This document shows positions 53,975 through 62,780 of a stretch of DNA of 64,000 bases, one piece after another. The stretch covers positions 1 to 64,000 of the forward strand of contig CALUTO010000003.1 of assembly GCA_944323735.1 (NCBI GenBank), given 5' to 3'. Made by a program: the position numbers and the translations under genes. Origin of the DNA: Candidatus Gastranaerophilales bacterium. GTDB taxonomy: Bacteria; Cyanobacteriota; Vampirovibrionia; Gastranaerophilales; Gastranaerophilaceae. The notes beneath the pieces were generated by a model that saw nothing but the letters and a program-made list of their open reading frames with translations, ran no database searches and was not told the origin of the DNA. Position 1 is the stretch's first letter, and the number at the start of each line of letters is the position of its first letter.

Positions 53975-55777
53975 TTAATCGTCGTTCAGGCTCAATACTG
54001 CCATAAAAGCTTCCTGCGGAACTTCTACACGTCCGACTGATTTCATGCGTTTTTTACCTTTTTTCTGCTTTTCGAGAAGCTTGCGTTTTCGTGAGATGTC
54101 ACCGCCGTAACATTTGTCGAGAACGTTTTTGCGCATTGCTTTTATATTTGTACGGGCGATAATACGTCCGCCTACAGCAGCCTGTATGGGAACTTCAAAT
54201 AGCTGTCTCGGGATAATGTCTTTAAGTTTAGACGTGAGCTTTTGTCCTATGTAGAATGCGTTATCCTTATGAACAATTGCGCTCAGTGCATCGACAACTT
54301 CACCGGCAAGCATTATATCCAGTTTTACAAGATCCGAACGTCTGTATTCCTTAAATTCATAGTCCATGCTTGCATAGCCTTTTGTTCTGGACTTAAGCTG
54401 GTCATAAAAATCTACAATAACTTCGCTGAGCGGTATTTCATATTCTAAATTAACTCTGACAGCATCAAGATAAGACATATTTATAAATATCCCTCTCTTT
54501 GTCTGGCATAAGTCCATAAGTGCACCCGTGTAGTCATTCGGTGCAATGATGTTAACCGTAACATAGGGCTCTTCTATATATTCACGGTATTGGGGCAAAG
54601 GCAGATTAGCCGGATTGTCAATCTCGACCATCTCTCCATTGGTTTTGTAAACCCTGTATACAACTGACGGAGCAGTGGTCACAAGTGACAGGTTATATTC
54701 CCTCTCCAGTCTTTCCTGCGCAATTTCCATATGGAGCATACCGAGGAAGCCGCATCTGAAACCGAACCCGAGGGCGGAAGATGTTTCAGGCTCAAAGGTA
54801 ATAGAAGAGTCATTGAGTTTTAGTTTTTCAAGTGCTTCTTTTAAATCCTGATATTCATCGTTGTCTACCGGATAGAGCCCTGAAAAAACCATGGGCAGAG
54901 CTTCTTTGTATCCGGGGAGAGGCTCTGTTGCAGGCATTTCAACATGAGTGATTGTGTCGCCGACAAAACGTGTAAGTTCTTTTATTGAACATCCCATATA
55001 TCCGACATCACCCGTTTTTAGCTCTTTAACAGGGACTCTGTTCGGATTAAGGTAGCCGAGTTCTACGACTTCATATTCTTTGCCCGTTGCCATAAATTTA
55101 ATTTTGTCCCCGAGTTTTATATTTCCGTCAACGACTTTAAAAAAGCACAGAGTTCCGAGGTACTGGTCATATGTGCTGTCAAAAACAAGTGCACGCAGCG
55201 GTTTGTCAGAGGTATCAGCCGGAGGCGGAACAAATTCAACGATTGCTTCCAGCACATCTTCTATGCCAATACCGGCTTTTGCACTGACGGGAATAGCCAT
55301 TGAGGCATCTATGCCGAGAATATCCTCGATTTCTTTTTTTACCCGTTCTACATCAGCTGAAGGCAGGTCAATTTTGTTAATTACCGGAATGATTTCCAGA
55401 TTTTGCTCAATAGCAAGATAAACATTTGCAAGTGTTTGCGCCTCGACTCCCTGTGTCGAATCTACAATCAGCAGTGCACCTTCGCAGGCAGCAAGCGAGC
55501 GGGAGACTTCGTATGAAAAATCTACGTGACCCGGAGTGTCGATAAGATTTAGAACATAATCTTTGCCGTTTTTGGCTTTATAGTTCATTCTTGCCGCATT
55601 TAATTTAATAGTGATGCCTCGTTCACGTTCAATATCCATTGTATCCAGAAGCTGATCCTGCATGTCTCTTTCTGCAATGGTATGGGTAGCTTCAAGCAGC
55701 CTGTCGGCGAGTGTGGATTTCCCGTGGTCAATATGCGCAATAATACAAAAATTTCTAACGTTATCAATGGTTTTCAT
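53975..55777 (-). CDS. lepA: elongation factor 4 (LepA)
   Basis: A 600-aa translational GTPase that acts on stalled or pre-translocation ribosomes. G1 AHIDHGKST (14-22), switch RGIT, G3 DTPGHVD, G4 NKID; then the EF-2-like domains and the LepA-specific C-terminal end ([38 protein letters not shown]). Full length. The ribosome site is poor, with a GATAAT close to the ATG. Confidence 0.97.
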   Translation of the reverse strand: MKTIDNVRNFCIIAHIDHGKSTLADRLLEATHTIAERDMQDQLLDTMDIERERGITIKLNAARMNYKAKNGKDYVLNLIDTPGHVDFSYEVSRSLAACEGALLIVDSTQGVEAQTLANVYLAIEQNLEIIPVINKIDLPSADVERVKKEIEDILGIDASMAIPVSAKAGIGIEDVLEAIVEFVPPPADTSDKPLRALVFDSTYDQYLGTLCFFKVVDGNIKLGDKIKFMATGKEYEVVELGYLNPNRVPVKELKTGDVGYMGCSIKELTRFVGDTITHVEMPATEPLPGYKEALPMVFSGLYPVDNDEYQDLKEALEKLKLNDSSITFEPETSSALGFGFRCGFLGMLHMEIAQERLEREYNLSLVTTAPSVVYRVYKTNGEMVEIDNPANLPLPQYREYIEEPYVTVNIIAPNDYTGALMDLCQTKRGIFINMSYLDAVRVNLEYEIPLSEVIVDFYDQLKSRTKGYASMDYEFKEYRRSDLVKLDIMLAGEVVDALSAIVHKDNAFYIGQKLTSKLKDIIPRQLFEVPIQAAVGGRIIARTNIKAMRKNVLDKCYGGDISRKRKLLEKQKKGKKRMKSVGRVEVPQEAFMAVLSLNDD

Positions 55778-55923
55778 AATTATCAGTATATCTGAAAAAC
55801 AGTTTTTGTAAAATAAAAGAGACCAAATTTATACCCCTGCAGACGGATAAAATGCAGGTATTTGTATTAAAAATTCCTGTTTTACAAATATTATGGTTAA
55901 AAATTTGTTCAGGGTTTTTAATA

Positions 55924-56337
55924 TTAGTATCTATTGAACGGACTGCCCTTTGTTCCTTTTACAATTTGTTTTAAAAATCTACCGGAGTCATCGTATATAT
56001 TCATATACCATTCGAATAAATTTTTGAGTCCGTTTCCGAGTTCTTTTATTTTTCTGTATTCTTTCCCTTTCGGGTCTTTTTTGTAGTATGTTCTCATTCT
56101 GTCATGGGACACAACCTTTTCTATACTGCCGTCCTGATTATATTTTGTATAGGTTAGTTGCTTTTTCTGGGAGTTTACAATCAGGCTGGCTATTCTTTTG
56201 GTTTCTTCTGTTATCTTATTGCCTGTTTGTTTATTTATGACGGCGTATTTTATGTACTGCTTGCTTGTTTTGCTGTTTTTTACCTGTGTTTTTAACGGAA
56301 GGACAGATAAAATTTGAGATTTTATTTTTTGTACCAC
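55924..56337 (-). CDS. hypothetical protein
   Basis: A 137-aa basic protein of unknown family, starting with GTG behind AAGGAG (six bases). It has a beta-rich central part with alternating charged residues (QLTYTKYNQDGSIEKVVSHD, DDSGRFLKQIVKG). No signal peptide or membrane helix. Monocistronic between lepA and an oppositely oriented DtxR-family gene. Confidence 0.65.
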   Translation of the reverse strand: MVQKIKSQILSVLPLKTQVKNSKTSKQYIKYAVINKQTGNKITEETKRIASLIVNSQKKQLTYTKYNQDGSIEKVVSHDRMRTYYKKDPKGKEYRKIKELGNGLKNLFEWYMNIYDDSGRFLKQIVKGTKGSPFNRY

Positions 56338-56466
56338 GGGCTGCTCCTTTTCTTTTAGAGTTTTTAAGTTTTCTGAAATTTCAATATTTATAAAAAAAAT
56401 AAAAAAATTTACAAAAATTAAAAAAATAAATATAAATTCTCGTATACAATAAATTCAGGAGTATTT

Positions 56467-56895
56467 ATGGAAAAACTTACAGAAAGCCAGGAAGATTATC
56501 TGGAAGAGATATATATACAGGTCTTGAAAAACGGTTTTGCCAAAGTTACCGATATATCAAACAATTTGAATGTAAAAAAAGCTTCTGTCAGCGGTGCTTT
56601 GAATATTTTGCAAAAACGGGGATTGATAAATTATGCTCCGTATTCGCAGATTACTCTTACTGAATACGGGCTGGCGCAGGCACAAAAAATTCTGAAGCGG
56701 CACAAAACATTAACAGGATTTTTTGTTGAGTTCCTTGGTTTGCCGGAAAAGTCTGCTGTTGAAAATGCATGCAGAATTGAACACGCAATTACGGAAGAAC
56801 TTTTTGAAAAAGCTGTGGATTTTTATGAGTTGCTTAAAAATTACGCAGAAAAGAACAGTGATTTTAGAGAATTAGTTGATATGTTAAAAAAATAG
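56467..56895 (+). CDS. DtxR/MntR-family metal-dependent regulator
   Basis: A 142-aa repressor. The winged helix reads LTESQEDYLEEIYIQ, then VTDISNNLNVKKASVSGALNILQKRGLINY. The dimer domain has ILKRHKTLTGFFVEFLGL and ENACRIEHAITEELFEK, where RIEHAI holds the conserved Glu-His metal ligands. There is no SH3-like third domain, so it resembles MntR. It could sense Mn2+ or Fe2+; no operator or target is evident. Stop codon lies inside the terminator stem. Confidence 0.92.
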   Translation: MEKLTESQEDYLEEIYIQVLKNGFAKVTDISNNLNVKKASVSGALNILQKRGLINYAPYSQITLTEYGLAQAQKILKRHKTLTGFFVEFLGLPEKSAVENACRIEHAITEELFEKAVDFYELLKNYAEKNSDFRELVDMLKK

Positions 56896-56924
56896 TGTAC
56901 TTTTATTTAAAAGTACACTATTTT
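56889..56924. terminator. bidirectional intrinsic terminator
   Basis: AAAATAGTGTACTTTT/AAAAGTACACTATTTT is a 16-bp perfect inverted repeat with a four-base loop, between convergent genes. Confidence 0.8.
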
Positions 56925-56950
56925 AAAGACTTTTTTCGATTTTGGTTTAA

Positions 56951-57700
56951 TTATTTTATAGTAAATGTTGCGTTAACTACAGCAATCACTTTTTTCTCAA
57001 TTGACTGTGTGTCATTTATTCCGTAATCGGATACGTCAGTAGAATTTACCGGCACAATCTGAAATACGCCCATTTTTGCTGAGTTCATAACACCTATGCG
57101 TCCGTTTGTGTTTTTTAGCATGCTTTCAGCTCTGTCTTTTGCATTTTTTGTTGCATCTGCAAGAACTTCTACTTTCAGTTCATCAAGATTTGATACAAAA
57201 TACTGTGTGGAGTTTGATGTGATTTCTACGTTTTTATTAACCAGTTCTGAGACTTTTTTTGATATACCGGTAATTAGATTTATATTGTTTGACATGACTT
57301 CAACATTTTGTGAAAGTCTGTAGCCTTCTACTTTATTTGTTTCATAGCCTGCAGGCGTTCTCTGATATATTGCATATGAATTTACCGGTGAAAATTTTAT
57401 GTCTTTTTCTTTTATTCCGTTTGATATAAGAAATTCTTTGATTGTTAAAGAATTTTGATTCATTGTTGCATATGCACTTTTCAGATCTGCATCTCTTGTC
57501 TCGTAATAAGCTTTCCACATGCCTTTGTCCGATGTTACATTTTTGCTTGCAGAGCCGGTTACCGTCAGTGTTTGTGTGGTTAATTTTTGGAATGTAATAA
57601 CTGCTTTTGAAAAAATAAAGGTGGATAAAATTATACCAAGCGCAATCATCAGTCCCAGCAGTGCAATCTGGTAGTCTTTGAGCCCTTCCAGTTTGTTCAT
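56951..57700 (-). CDS. SIMPL domain (DUF541) membrane-anchored protein
   Basis: A 249-aa protein with an N-terminal membrane anchor (11-36) and an extracytoplasmic SIMPL/DUF541 domain: TLTVTGSASKNVTSDKG, ISNGIKEKDIKF, YRLSQNVEVMSN, LKVEVLADATKNAKDRAESM, and the last strand KVIAVVNATFTI. Members are found in periplasmic or surface proteins of unknown role; some affect oxidative stress resistance. GGGG lies eight bases before the ATG. Confidence 0.88.
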   Translation of the reverse strand: MNKLEGLKDYQIALLGLMIALGIILSTFIFSKAVITFQKLTTQTLTVTGSASKNVTSDKGMWKAYYETRDADLKSAYATMNQNSLTIKEFLISNGIKEKDIKFSPVNSYAIYQRTPAGYETNKVEGYRLSQNVEVMSNNINLITGISKKVSELVNKNVEITSNSTQYFVSNLDELKVEVLADATKNAKDRAESMLKNTNGRIGVMNSAKMGVFQIVPVNSTDVSDYGINDTQSIEKKVIAVVNATFTIK

Positions 57701-57795
57701 TGTATAACCCCTTTCTTTTGTTTGTTTAGTTATTTTATATGTTTATTTGTTTCTTGTAAATATGAATTTTAAATTTTTTATTATATTATGTATCT

Positions 57796-58137
57796 ATGTT
57801 AAGACAAATTGCACCGATTATACTATTAACAATTTCGAATATTTTTATGACTTTTGCATGGTACGGACACCTAAAGTATAAAAATGCCGCACTGTGGCTG
57901 GTTATACTTGTCAGCTGGGGAATTGCTTTTTTTGAATATTGCTTTCAGGTGCCGGCTAATAGAATAGGGCATGGTTATTATGATGCCGCTCACTTAAAAA
58001 CGATACAGGAGGTTATTACTCTTGTTGTGTTTTGTTTTTTCTCTGTATTTTATTTAAAAGAAAATTTGAAGTGGAATTATATAGTCGGTTTTTTGTTTAT
58101 TATACTGGCTGTATTTTTTATATTTAAAAAGTGGTAA
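57796..58137 (+). CDS. DUF486 (DMT-like) membrane protein
   Basis: A 113-aa protein with four membrane helices of the DUF486 family. The signature FMTFAWYGHLK lies after helix one, and FFEYCFQVPANRIGHG is in the middle; the C-terminus is basic. Related to small multidrug-resistance/DMT transporters; substrate unknown. There is no ribosome site, only a TATATT-like -10 near the ATG, so it may be leaderless. Confidence 0.9.
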   Translation: MLRQIAPIILLTISNIFMTFAWYGHLKYKNAALWLVILVSWGIAFFEYCFQVPANRIGHGYYDAAHLKTIQEVITLVVFCFFSVFYLKENLKWNYIVGFLFIILAVFFIFKKW

Positions 58138-58156
58138 CTCAATCGAATTACCACTT
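58129..58156. terminator. stem-loop between convergent genes
   Basis: AAGTGGTAA/TTACCACTT stem that includes the DUF486 stop codon. The T-run is short. Confidence 0.55.
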
Positions 58157-58174
58157 AGTTATTGTTTGTTTTTA

Positions 58175-58894
58175 TTATTTTTCAGGAGCTTCCGGAGCAG
58201 GCTGCATCATTCCAGACCTCATTGGCGGTTCGTCTAAGTCCATACCCGGTGCCGGTTTCGGGCCGAATTCCGGGCCTCTGAATTCGTGCGGGCCTTTAAA
58301 TCCGTGAGGGCGGCCGAATTCATGTTTCATTTTTTCATGGATTTCTGCTTTCATTTTTTTTAGCTCTTCTTTTTGCTCCGGCGTTAAAACAGCTTCGAAT
58401 TTATCCATGCTTGATTTTCTTATTTCAGCTTCTGATTTCATGAGTTCTTTCATTTCTTCATGTTTCTTTTGCATTTTCTTTCTGATTGGTTCAAGCTTTT
58501 TTTGTTCTTCTGCTTTTATTGTTTCAAGTTTTGCTTTTTGTCCGGGGGTAAGATTCATTCTCTTCTCAAATTCTGCACGTCTTTCTTCCGGTGTCATTTT
58601 TTTTGGCGGCAGGGCATTGTCCTTGCAGCCGCATTTACAGTCATTTTTGCAGGCTTCATCAGGTGTATCTTTGCAGGCACAGTCGGGAGGGCAGGAGCAT
58701 GGTTTTTGAGCATCAGATGCTTCTGTATTTTGGGTTGCGGCATTGTCCTGTGAAACAGTCAGAGACTGGATGTTTGCAGACTCAGTTTCAGCTTTTTCTG
58801 CGGTCTGCACTTCTTCTGACCATACCATTGTTGAACAAAGCGACAGAGATAACAATCCGGCCATCCCTGTAGCGAATAACATTTTCTTTTTCAT
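58175..58894 (-). CDS. exported Spy/CpxP-like protein with metallothionein-like Cys cluster
   Basis: A 239-aa protein. A signal peptide (1-26) is followed by a Thr/Ala/Glu-rich segment, then eight Cys in 25 residues (66, 68, 72, 74, 82, 86, 88, 90; CSCPPDCACK and CKNDCKCGCK), a metallothionein-like pattern. Next are LTxxQ-type helices of the Spy/CpxP class: NLTPGQKAKLETI (114-126) and LTPEQKEELKKM. A Pro/Gly-rich tail (HGFKGPHEFRGPEFGPKP) ends it. It may be a periplasmic metal-sequestering chaperone; this is inference. AAAGGAG precedes the ATG. Confidence 0.82.
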   Translation of the reverse strand: MKKKMLFATGMAGLLSLSLCSTMVWSEEVQTAEKAETESANIQSLTVSQDNAATQNTEASDAQKPCSCPPDCACKDTPDEACKNDCKCGCKDNALPPKKMTPEERRAEFEKRMNLTPGQKAKLETIKAEEQKKLEPIRKKMQKKHEEMKELMKSEAEIRKSSMDKFEAVLTPEQKEELKKMKAEIHEKMKHEFGRPHGFKGPHEFRGPEFGPKPAPGMDLDEPPMRSGMMQPAPEAPEK

Positions 58895-59073
58895 ACAAAA
58901 ATCTCCTTTCGTCTACTCTAACGAGTATAGCTGTTTTTCATTCAGTGTCAATCGTCTGCATAATTTAGTGCGGTTTTGATTTGGAAAAATTTTTGAAAAA
59001 TATACCCGATTGGGCTATAGGTTTAGAAAATTAATCTATGTATCATGGTACAAAGTTTGGGATAAGGGGATAT

Positions 59074-59733
59074 ATGAATAATAGAAAAATTTCTGTTTAT
59101 ATCGTTGAGGATTACAAACTTAGTCGTATGTGTATAAGGCAGGCTCTGCATGAAGATGAGTGTTTTGATATTTACGGTGATTTTGATACAGCAGAAGAAA
59201 TGCTGGAAAAAATGAAGCATAAACAGGCTGATCTGGTATTAATGGACATTGGGCTGAAAGGAATGGATGGTATAAGTGCCACAAATATAATTTTTAAGCT
59301 TTATAAAAAATCAAAGGTAGTCATTTATACTTCGCATAAAAACAGGCGTGAAATTTATCTGGCATTCAAGGCCGGAGCACAGGGCTATTATTTAAAAGAG
59401 AATAACCCCCTTTTAATCCCCTTGATTTTAAAAAATGTGTATAATAGTATAATATGTATAGATAGGACTGTTTCTGAAAACGTGATAGGCAGGTGTACGT
59501 CGGAAATGAAAAATAGTTTAAAAAATTTTGGTTTTGATTTGAGTGAATTAACAGAAGATGAGATTGAAATTATGAAATGTATAGCAAGAGGGGAAAGTAA
59601 CGGAGCTATTGCGAAACGATTTATGATTAGTCCTAATACGGTAAAGTGCAGAGTGTCAAAATTGACTGAAAAATTAAAAGCACAGGACAGAATTCAGGTT
59701 GCTGTTATTGCTGCAAAATGCAATCTTGTGTAG
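59074..59733 (+). CDS. NarL/FixJ-type response regulator
   Basis: A 220-aa regulator. Receiver: VEDY (11-14), phosphoacceptor Asp58 in VLMDIGLKGMDG, TSH (86-88) and Lys108 in YYLKEN. LuxR-type DNA-binding domain: LTEDEIEIMKCIARGESNGA, then ISPNTVKCRVSKLTEKL. The ATG at 59074 follows AAGGGGA and replaces the longer frame start at 59038. It is directly upstream of a hybrid-free histidine kinase, clearly its partner. Confidence 0.93.
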   Translation: MNNRKISVYIVEDYKLSRMCIRQALHEDECFDIYGDFDTAEEMLEKMKHKQADLVLMDIGLKGMDGISATNIIFKLYKKSKVVIYTSHKNRREIYLAFKAGAQGYYLKENNPLLIPLILKNVYNSIICIDRTVSENVIGRCTSEMKNSLKNFGFDLSELTEDEIEIMKCIARGESNGAIAKRFMISPNTVKCRVSKLTEKLKAQDRIQVAVIAAKCNLV

Positions 59734-59749
59734 GAGAGTATTTAAAGTA

Positions 59750-61396
59750 ATGAATCGCAACTTAGTTTATGTGCCGGTATGTATATGTGTTGCAGGTGTG
59801 GTTTTATTGCAAGTTTTTAATACTGGCTTTTCCTGTCGTGTAGCAGGTATATGCTGGCTGATTAATATTCTGTTTTTTCTGTATGTATTCTGGTGTTTTG
59901 AAAAATCGGTTTTAAAAAATACCGAAAAAGAAAGAGTTCATATTTTGCATTCTATGCTTGCTGATGTGCCTGATTTGTTGTCATATAAAGATAGAGATGG
60001 TGTATATGTGGATTGTAATAGCAGTTTTGCAAAGATACACGGTTTTAGCTCCTGTAAAGATATTATCGGAAAAACAGCCTGTGATTTGTACGAGAGAGAT
60101 GTTTTTGAAGAAATAAAAAAAATTGACAAAAAGGTTATAAACTCGGGTACACCGGTAAAATACCTGAAATCCAGCCGTAAAGGAGCTGAGGACATTGCTA
60201 TTCATGAAGTTATGAAGGTTCCTGTAAAATTTAACGGCAGAGTAACCGGTATTGTTTGTATTGCCAGAGATGTGACTGACAGGCAGAAGCTGCAGGAATA
60301 TTTGATTTTGAAACAGGCACAGCTAAGTTCTTTTTTGAATAATACCTCATTGTATATTTGCATGCTTGACCAGAACGGAAAGATTTTACTCGGAAATGAC
60401 AGATTTAGCAACCTGATTGGAGAAAAGAACGGAGATTATGTAGGGAAAAAACTGAATGAGACTGCATTAAAAGATTTTGCTGAAGATATTACTGCAAATT
60501 TATATAATGTTATTGTAGAAAAGCAGGTGAACTCGAATAAGGTATTTGTGAATGTTAACGGGAGAAAAATGTGGCTGAAAATAGTTAAGTCTCCTGTTTT
60601 TGATAAAAATGAAGATGTTATAGGCGCAGCTTGTGTTATGCGCAATATAGACGAAGAAATTCAGCTGAAAATTCAAAGAGATACATTTTTTGCCAGCCTT
60701 TCGCATGATTTAAAAACACCATTAATTGCGAACATACGTGCACTTGAGCTGATTTTAAAAAATCATTTCGGATATTTAAATGACAAACAGCGGGATATTT
60801 TGGAACAGGCTTTAATCTCAAACAGGCAATTATATAATATGTTGACTAATCTATTGAGTTCTTACAAGAATGAAGAGGGTCTGCTAAATTTGCAATATTC
60901 AAAACTTCATGCCTCCGCACTTGTCAGGAGTGTATGTAAAGAGCTGTTTTTGCTGGCTAAAGACAGAAATTTAAAATTAGAAATAAAAACAATGCCCGAA
61001 AATGATGAAATAGTTGTTGATGAGCAGGAAATAAGGCGGGTTGTGGTAAATTTGCTTTCTAATGCAATATCTTATGCCGATATCGGTTCAACCGTGTCTA
61101 TTTCTATGTATAACAGCGGAAATGATTTTACAATGGAAGTGCTTAACAAAAGCCGTTATATACCAATTGAAAAACTATCAAAGCTGTTTGACAAATATGT
61201 TTCTGTTTCAAATAAGCTGCAAAAAATGGGTACAGGTCTCGGGCTTTATTCTTCAAAGCTTATCATCTCTGCGCATAATGGTTATATGCTCGCAAAAAGT
61301 ACAAAAAATGAGATGACAATGTTCGGATTTATTGTTCCTGTGACGCCGGAAAAACAGGTTGCAAGCAACAGAGCGGAAATTATTAAAAATCATTAA
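59750..61396 (+). CDS. membrane PAS-PAS histidine kinase
   Basis: A 548-aa sensor kinase with two N-terminal membrane helices (about 6-23, 31-50) and almost no periplasmic loop, so the signal is probably sensed in the membrane or cytoplasm. PAS domains lie at about 65-180 and 190-305. The H-box FFASLSHDLKTPL has His319. The N-box is NLLSNAISYA (434-443) and G2 is GTGLGLYSSKL; the G1 box is unusual (NKSRYIP). AGGAGAG stands 11 bases before the ATG. Forms a two-component pair with the preceding regulator. Confidence 0.92.
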   Translation: MNRNLVYVPVCICVAGVVLLQVFNTGFSCRVAGICWLINILFFLYVFWCFEKSVLKNTEKERVHILHSMLADVPDLLSYKDRDGVYVDCNSSFAKIHGFSSCKDIIGKTACDLYERDVFEEIKKIDKKVINSGTPVKYLKSSRKGAEDIAIHEVMKVPVKFNGRVTGIVCIARDVTDRQKLQEYLILKQAQLSSFLNNTSLYICMLDQNGKILLGNDRFSNLIGEKNGDYVGKKLNETALKDFAEDITANLYNVIVEKQVNSNKVFVNVNGRKMWLKIVKSPVFDKNEDVIGAACVMRNIDEEIQLKIQRDTFFASLSHDLKTPLIANIRALELILKNHFGYLNDKQRDILEQALISNRQLYNMLTNLLSSYKNEEGLLNLQYSKLHASALVRSVCKELFLLAKDRNLKLEIKTMPENDEIVVDEQEIRRVVVNLLSNAISYADIGSTVSISMYNSGNDFTMEVLNKSRYIPIEKLSKLFDKYVSVSNKLQKMGTGLGLYSSKLIISAHNGYMLAKSTKNEMTMFGFIVPVTPEKQVASNRAEIIKNH

Positions 61397-61469
61397 ATTT
61401 TGTAAAAAAAATGCAAAAAAAATGCCTTTTATGATTTAAAATAAGTATAGAAGTATAAAGGGTGTGTTT

Positions 61470-61973
61470 ATGTTAGATGTGAACAGATTGTATCCTCAGT
61501 ATTCAGTCTCGTCAGAACGTAGAAAACAAAATATCTCTGTGCCCTTTGAGCGTCGTTCAGGTCAGGATAGAAGAGCAGAAGAACGGATATCTATGGATTC
61601 GAATTTGACCAGAGATATTTTTGAGGTTAGAAGCAGCTTGTCTGAACTTCAGAAAACTACGAAGAAGGAGGCTGAAAAATTAGGCATTCAAAAGACTCCG
61701 GAAATTGCGGCTCCGGCTGCTCTCAAGGCGGACGAATTCTTCAAAACAGAAAAAGAGCCCCCGCAGATTTCGAAGGATTATGAGTCGCCGTCGGCATTTG
61801 CTTTAATGGGCGGTATACTTGCTATTGCAATGGGCGGAGTTATTGCGACAACACTTCTTGGTACGGCCGGTGCGGTAATTGCCGTCGGTATAGGCGCATA
61901 TTTCGGCGGTCGTATTTTGAAACAGGCTATTGTAAACCAGATTGTCGAAAACGAAAAGAATAAAAAGCTCTAG
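61470..61973 (+). CDS. hypothetical protein with glycine-rich membrane segment
   Basis: A 167-aa protein. The N-terminal part contains FERRSGQDRRAEER (about 27-40), an Arg-rich motif often seen in bacterial signalling and surface proteins. Residues about 112-148 form a glycine-rich hydrophobic segment (ALMGGILAIAMGGVIATTLL and onward), likely two short membrane helices. AAGGGTG lies before the ATG at 61470. Function unknown; may belong with the upstream kinase. Confidence 0.7.
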   Translation: MLDVNRLYPQYSVSSERRKQNISVPFERRSGQDRRAEERISMDSNLTRDIFEVRSSLSELQKTTKKEAEKLGIQKTPEIAAPAALKADEFFKTEKEPPQISKDYESPSAFALMGGILAIAMGGVIATTLLGTAGAVIAVGIGAYFGGRILKQAIVNQIVENEKNKKL

Positions 61974-62003
61974 CTTTTTTAATCGGGGAAATTATTAGTA
62001 AAT

Positions 62004-62029
62004 AAAAAATCGGCATAAGCCGATTTTTT
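62004..62029. terminator. bidirectional intrinsic terminator
   Basis: AAAATCGGC/GCCGATTTT with A/T runs, between the hypothetical gene at 61470 (plus) and tRNA-Gln (minus). Confidence 0.88.
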
Positions 62030-62038
62030 ATTTAAAAA

Positions 62039-62109
62039 CTCCCAGACATGGATTCGAACCACGATTAGATGATCCAGAGTCACCTGTCCTGCCGTTAGAC
62101 GATCTGGGA
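62039..62109 (-). tRNA. tRNA-Gln (anticodon CUG)
   Basis: Acceptor TCCCAGA pairs with TCTGGGA, discriminator G. The anticodon stem GGTGA/TCATC closes the loop CTCTGGA, giving CTG. No CCA is encoded. A CUG anticodon reads CAG only, so a UUG isoacceptor should exist elsewhere. Confidence 0.93.
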
Positions 62110-62128
62110 ATGCTTATTCGGTTTTTAC

Positions 62129-62156
62129 AAAAAAGACGCCGGTGAGCGTCTTTTAA
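62129..62156. terminator. stem-loop terminator between tRNA genes
   Basis: AAAAGACGC/GCGTCTTTT just downstream of tRNA-Asn on the minus strand, separating it from tRNA-Gln. Confidence 0.8.
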
Positions 62157-62160
62157 AAAA

Positions 62161-62235
<75 letters not shown>

Positions 62236-62239
62236 ATAA

Positions 62240-62597
62240 CCCGATCGCTGCAACACTTAGTTTCAACATAGTGTCCGCTTTGTCCATTTACGAAGAGTAG
62301 AACTGTTTCTTTTTCTGTAACTCTAATACTTCGTAATTGTCACTCTTGCGACCTTGTATATTTATTATAACAAGGAAATTTTTATTGTAAACAGTTTTTT
62401 TATATTTTTATTATTCCTTTGTTTTCAAGCTGTCGGGCGGATTTTTGGCGTGCAAAAATTTTACGTAATAATTCTTAATAAAAACGGGCATGTTTAGCAA
62501 TTATTTTGTTTATATATTTTTTATATATACAAGAGAGATAATGAGAGAGAGAAAAGAAAAATAGAACTATACCGGCGCAGAGTAAGAGAGGACGACT
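62240..62597. other. structured gene-poor stretch upstream of a 21-codon ORF
   Basis: About 360 bases without a long gene. It contains a long-range dyad TTACGAAG/CTTCGTAA (62288-62336), a TTGTTATAAT-like promoter for the minus-strand tRNAs near 62370, and an operator-like inverted repeat TTGTTTATATA/TATATATACAA (62506-62532, 10 of 11 match). A purine-only tract (GAGAGATAATGAGAGAGAG) precedes the small ORF. Confidence 0.5.
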
Positions 62598-62663
62598 ATG
62601 AAAGCATTATTAATAAAATTTGTATTAAGAAAAAAGAAATTTACGGTAAATGACCTTGTTTAA
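62598..62663 (+). CDS. putative 21-aa basic peptide
   Basis: ATG at 62598 follows GAGAGG at a six-base distance, an excellent ribosome site. The peptide begins MKALLIKFVLRKKK and ends in an acidic-neutral tail; a hydrophobic start followed by a basic cluster. No homologue is recognised. The transcript would end at the hairpin 62687-62716, 24 bases on. It could be a small protein or a leader peptide; without conservation data it stays uncertain. Confidence 0.4.
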   Translation: MKALLIKFVLRKKKFTVNDLV

Positions 62664-62686
62664 AATGCATTCGTCATGGGATAGAA

Positions 62687-62716
62687 AAACCGCCGGATAG
62701 TAATGTCCGGCGGTTT
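62687..62716. terminator. strong intrinsic terminator
   Basis: AAACCGCCGGA/TCCGGCGGTTT, an 11-bp perfect GC-rich stem. The T-run is better on the minus strand (TTTTTC), so it mainly ends mutS2, but it could also stop the small plus-strand transcript. Confidence 0.85.
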
Positions 62717-62780
62717 CGTATGCTTAAACACATTTTTAGCATCAGAGCATACCTGTGTATTCTGAGCTTTTTTGCCTAAG

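Noticed and set aside
62464-62480. Second PerR-type box upstream of the small ORF
   Set aside because: Only one half (ATTCTTA) matches; the other half reads TAATA, so the 7-1-7 palindrome is broken.
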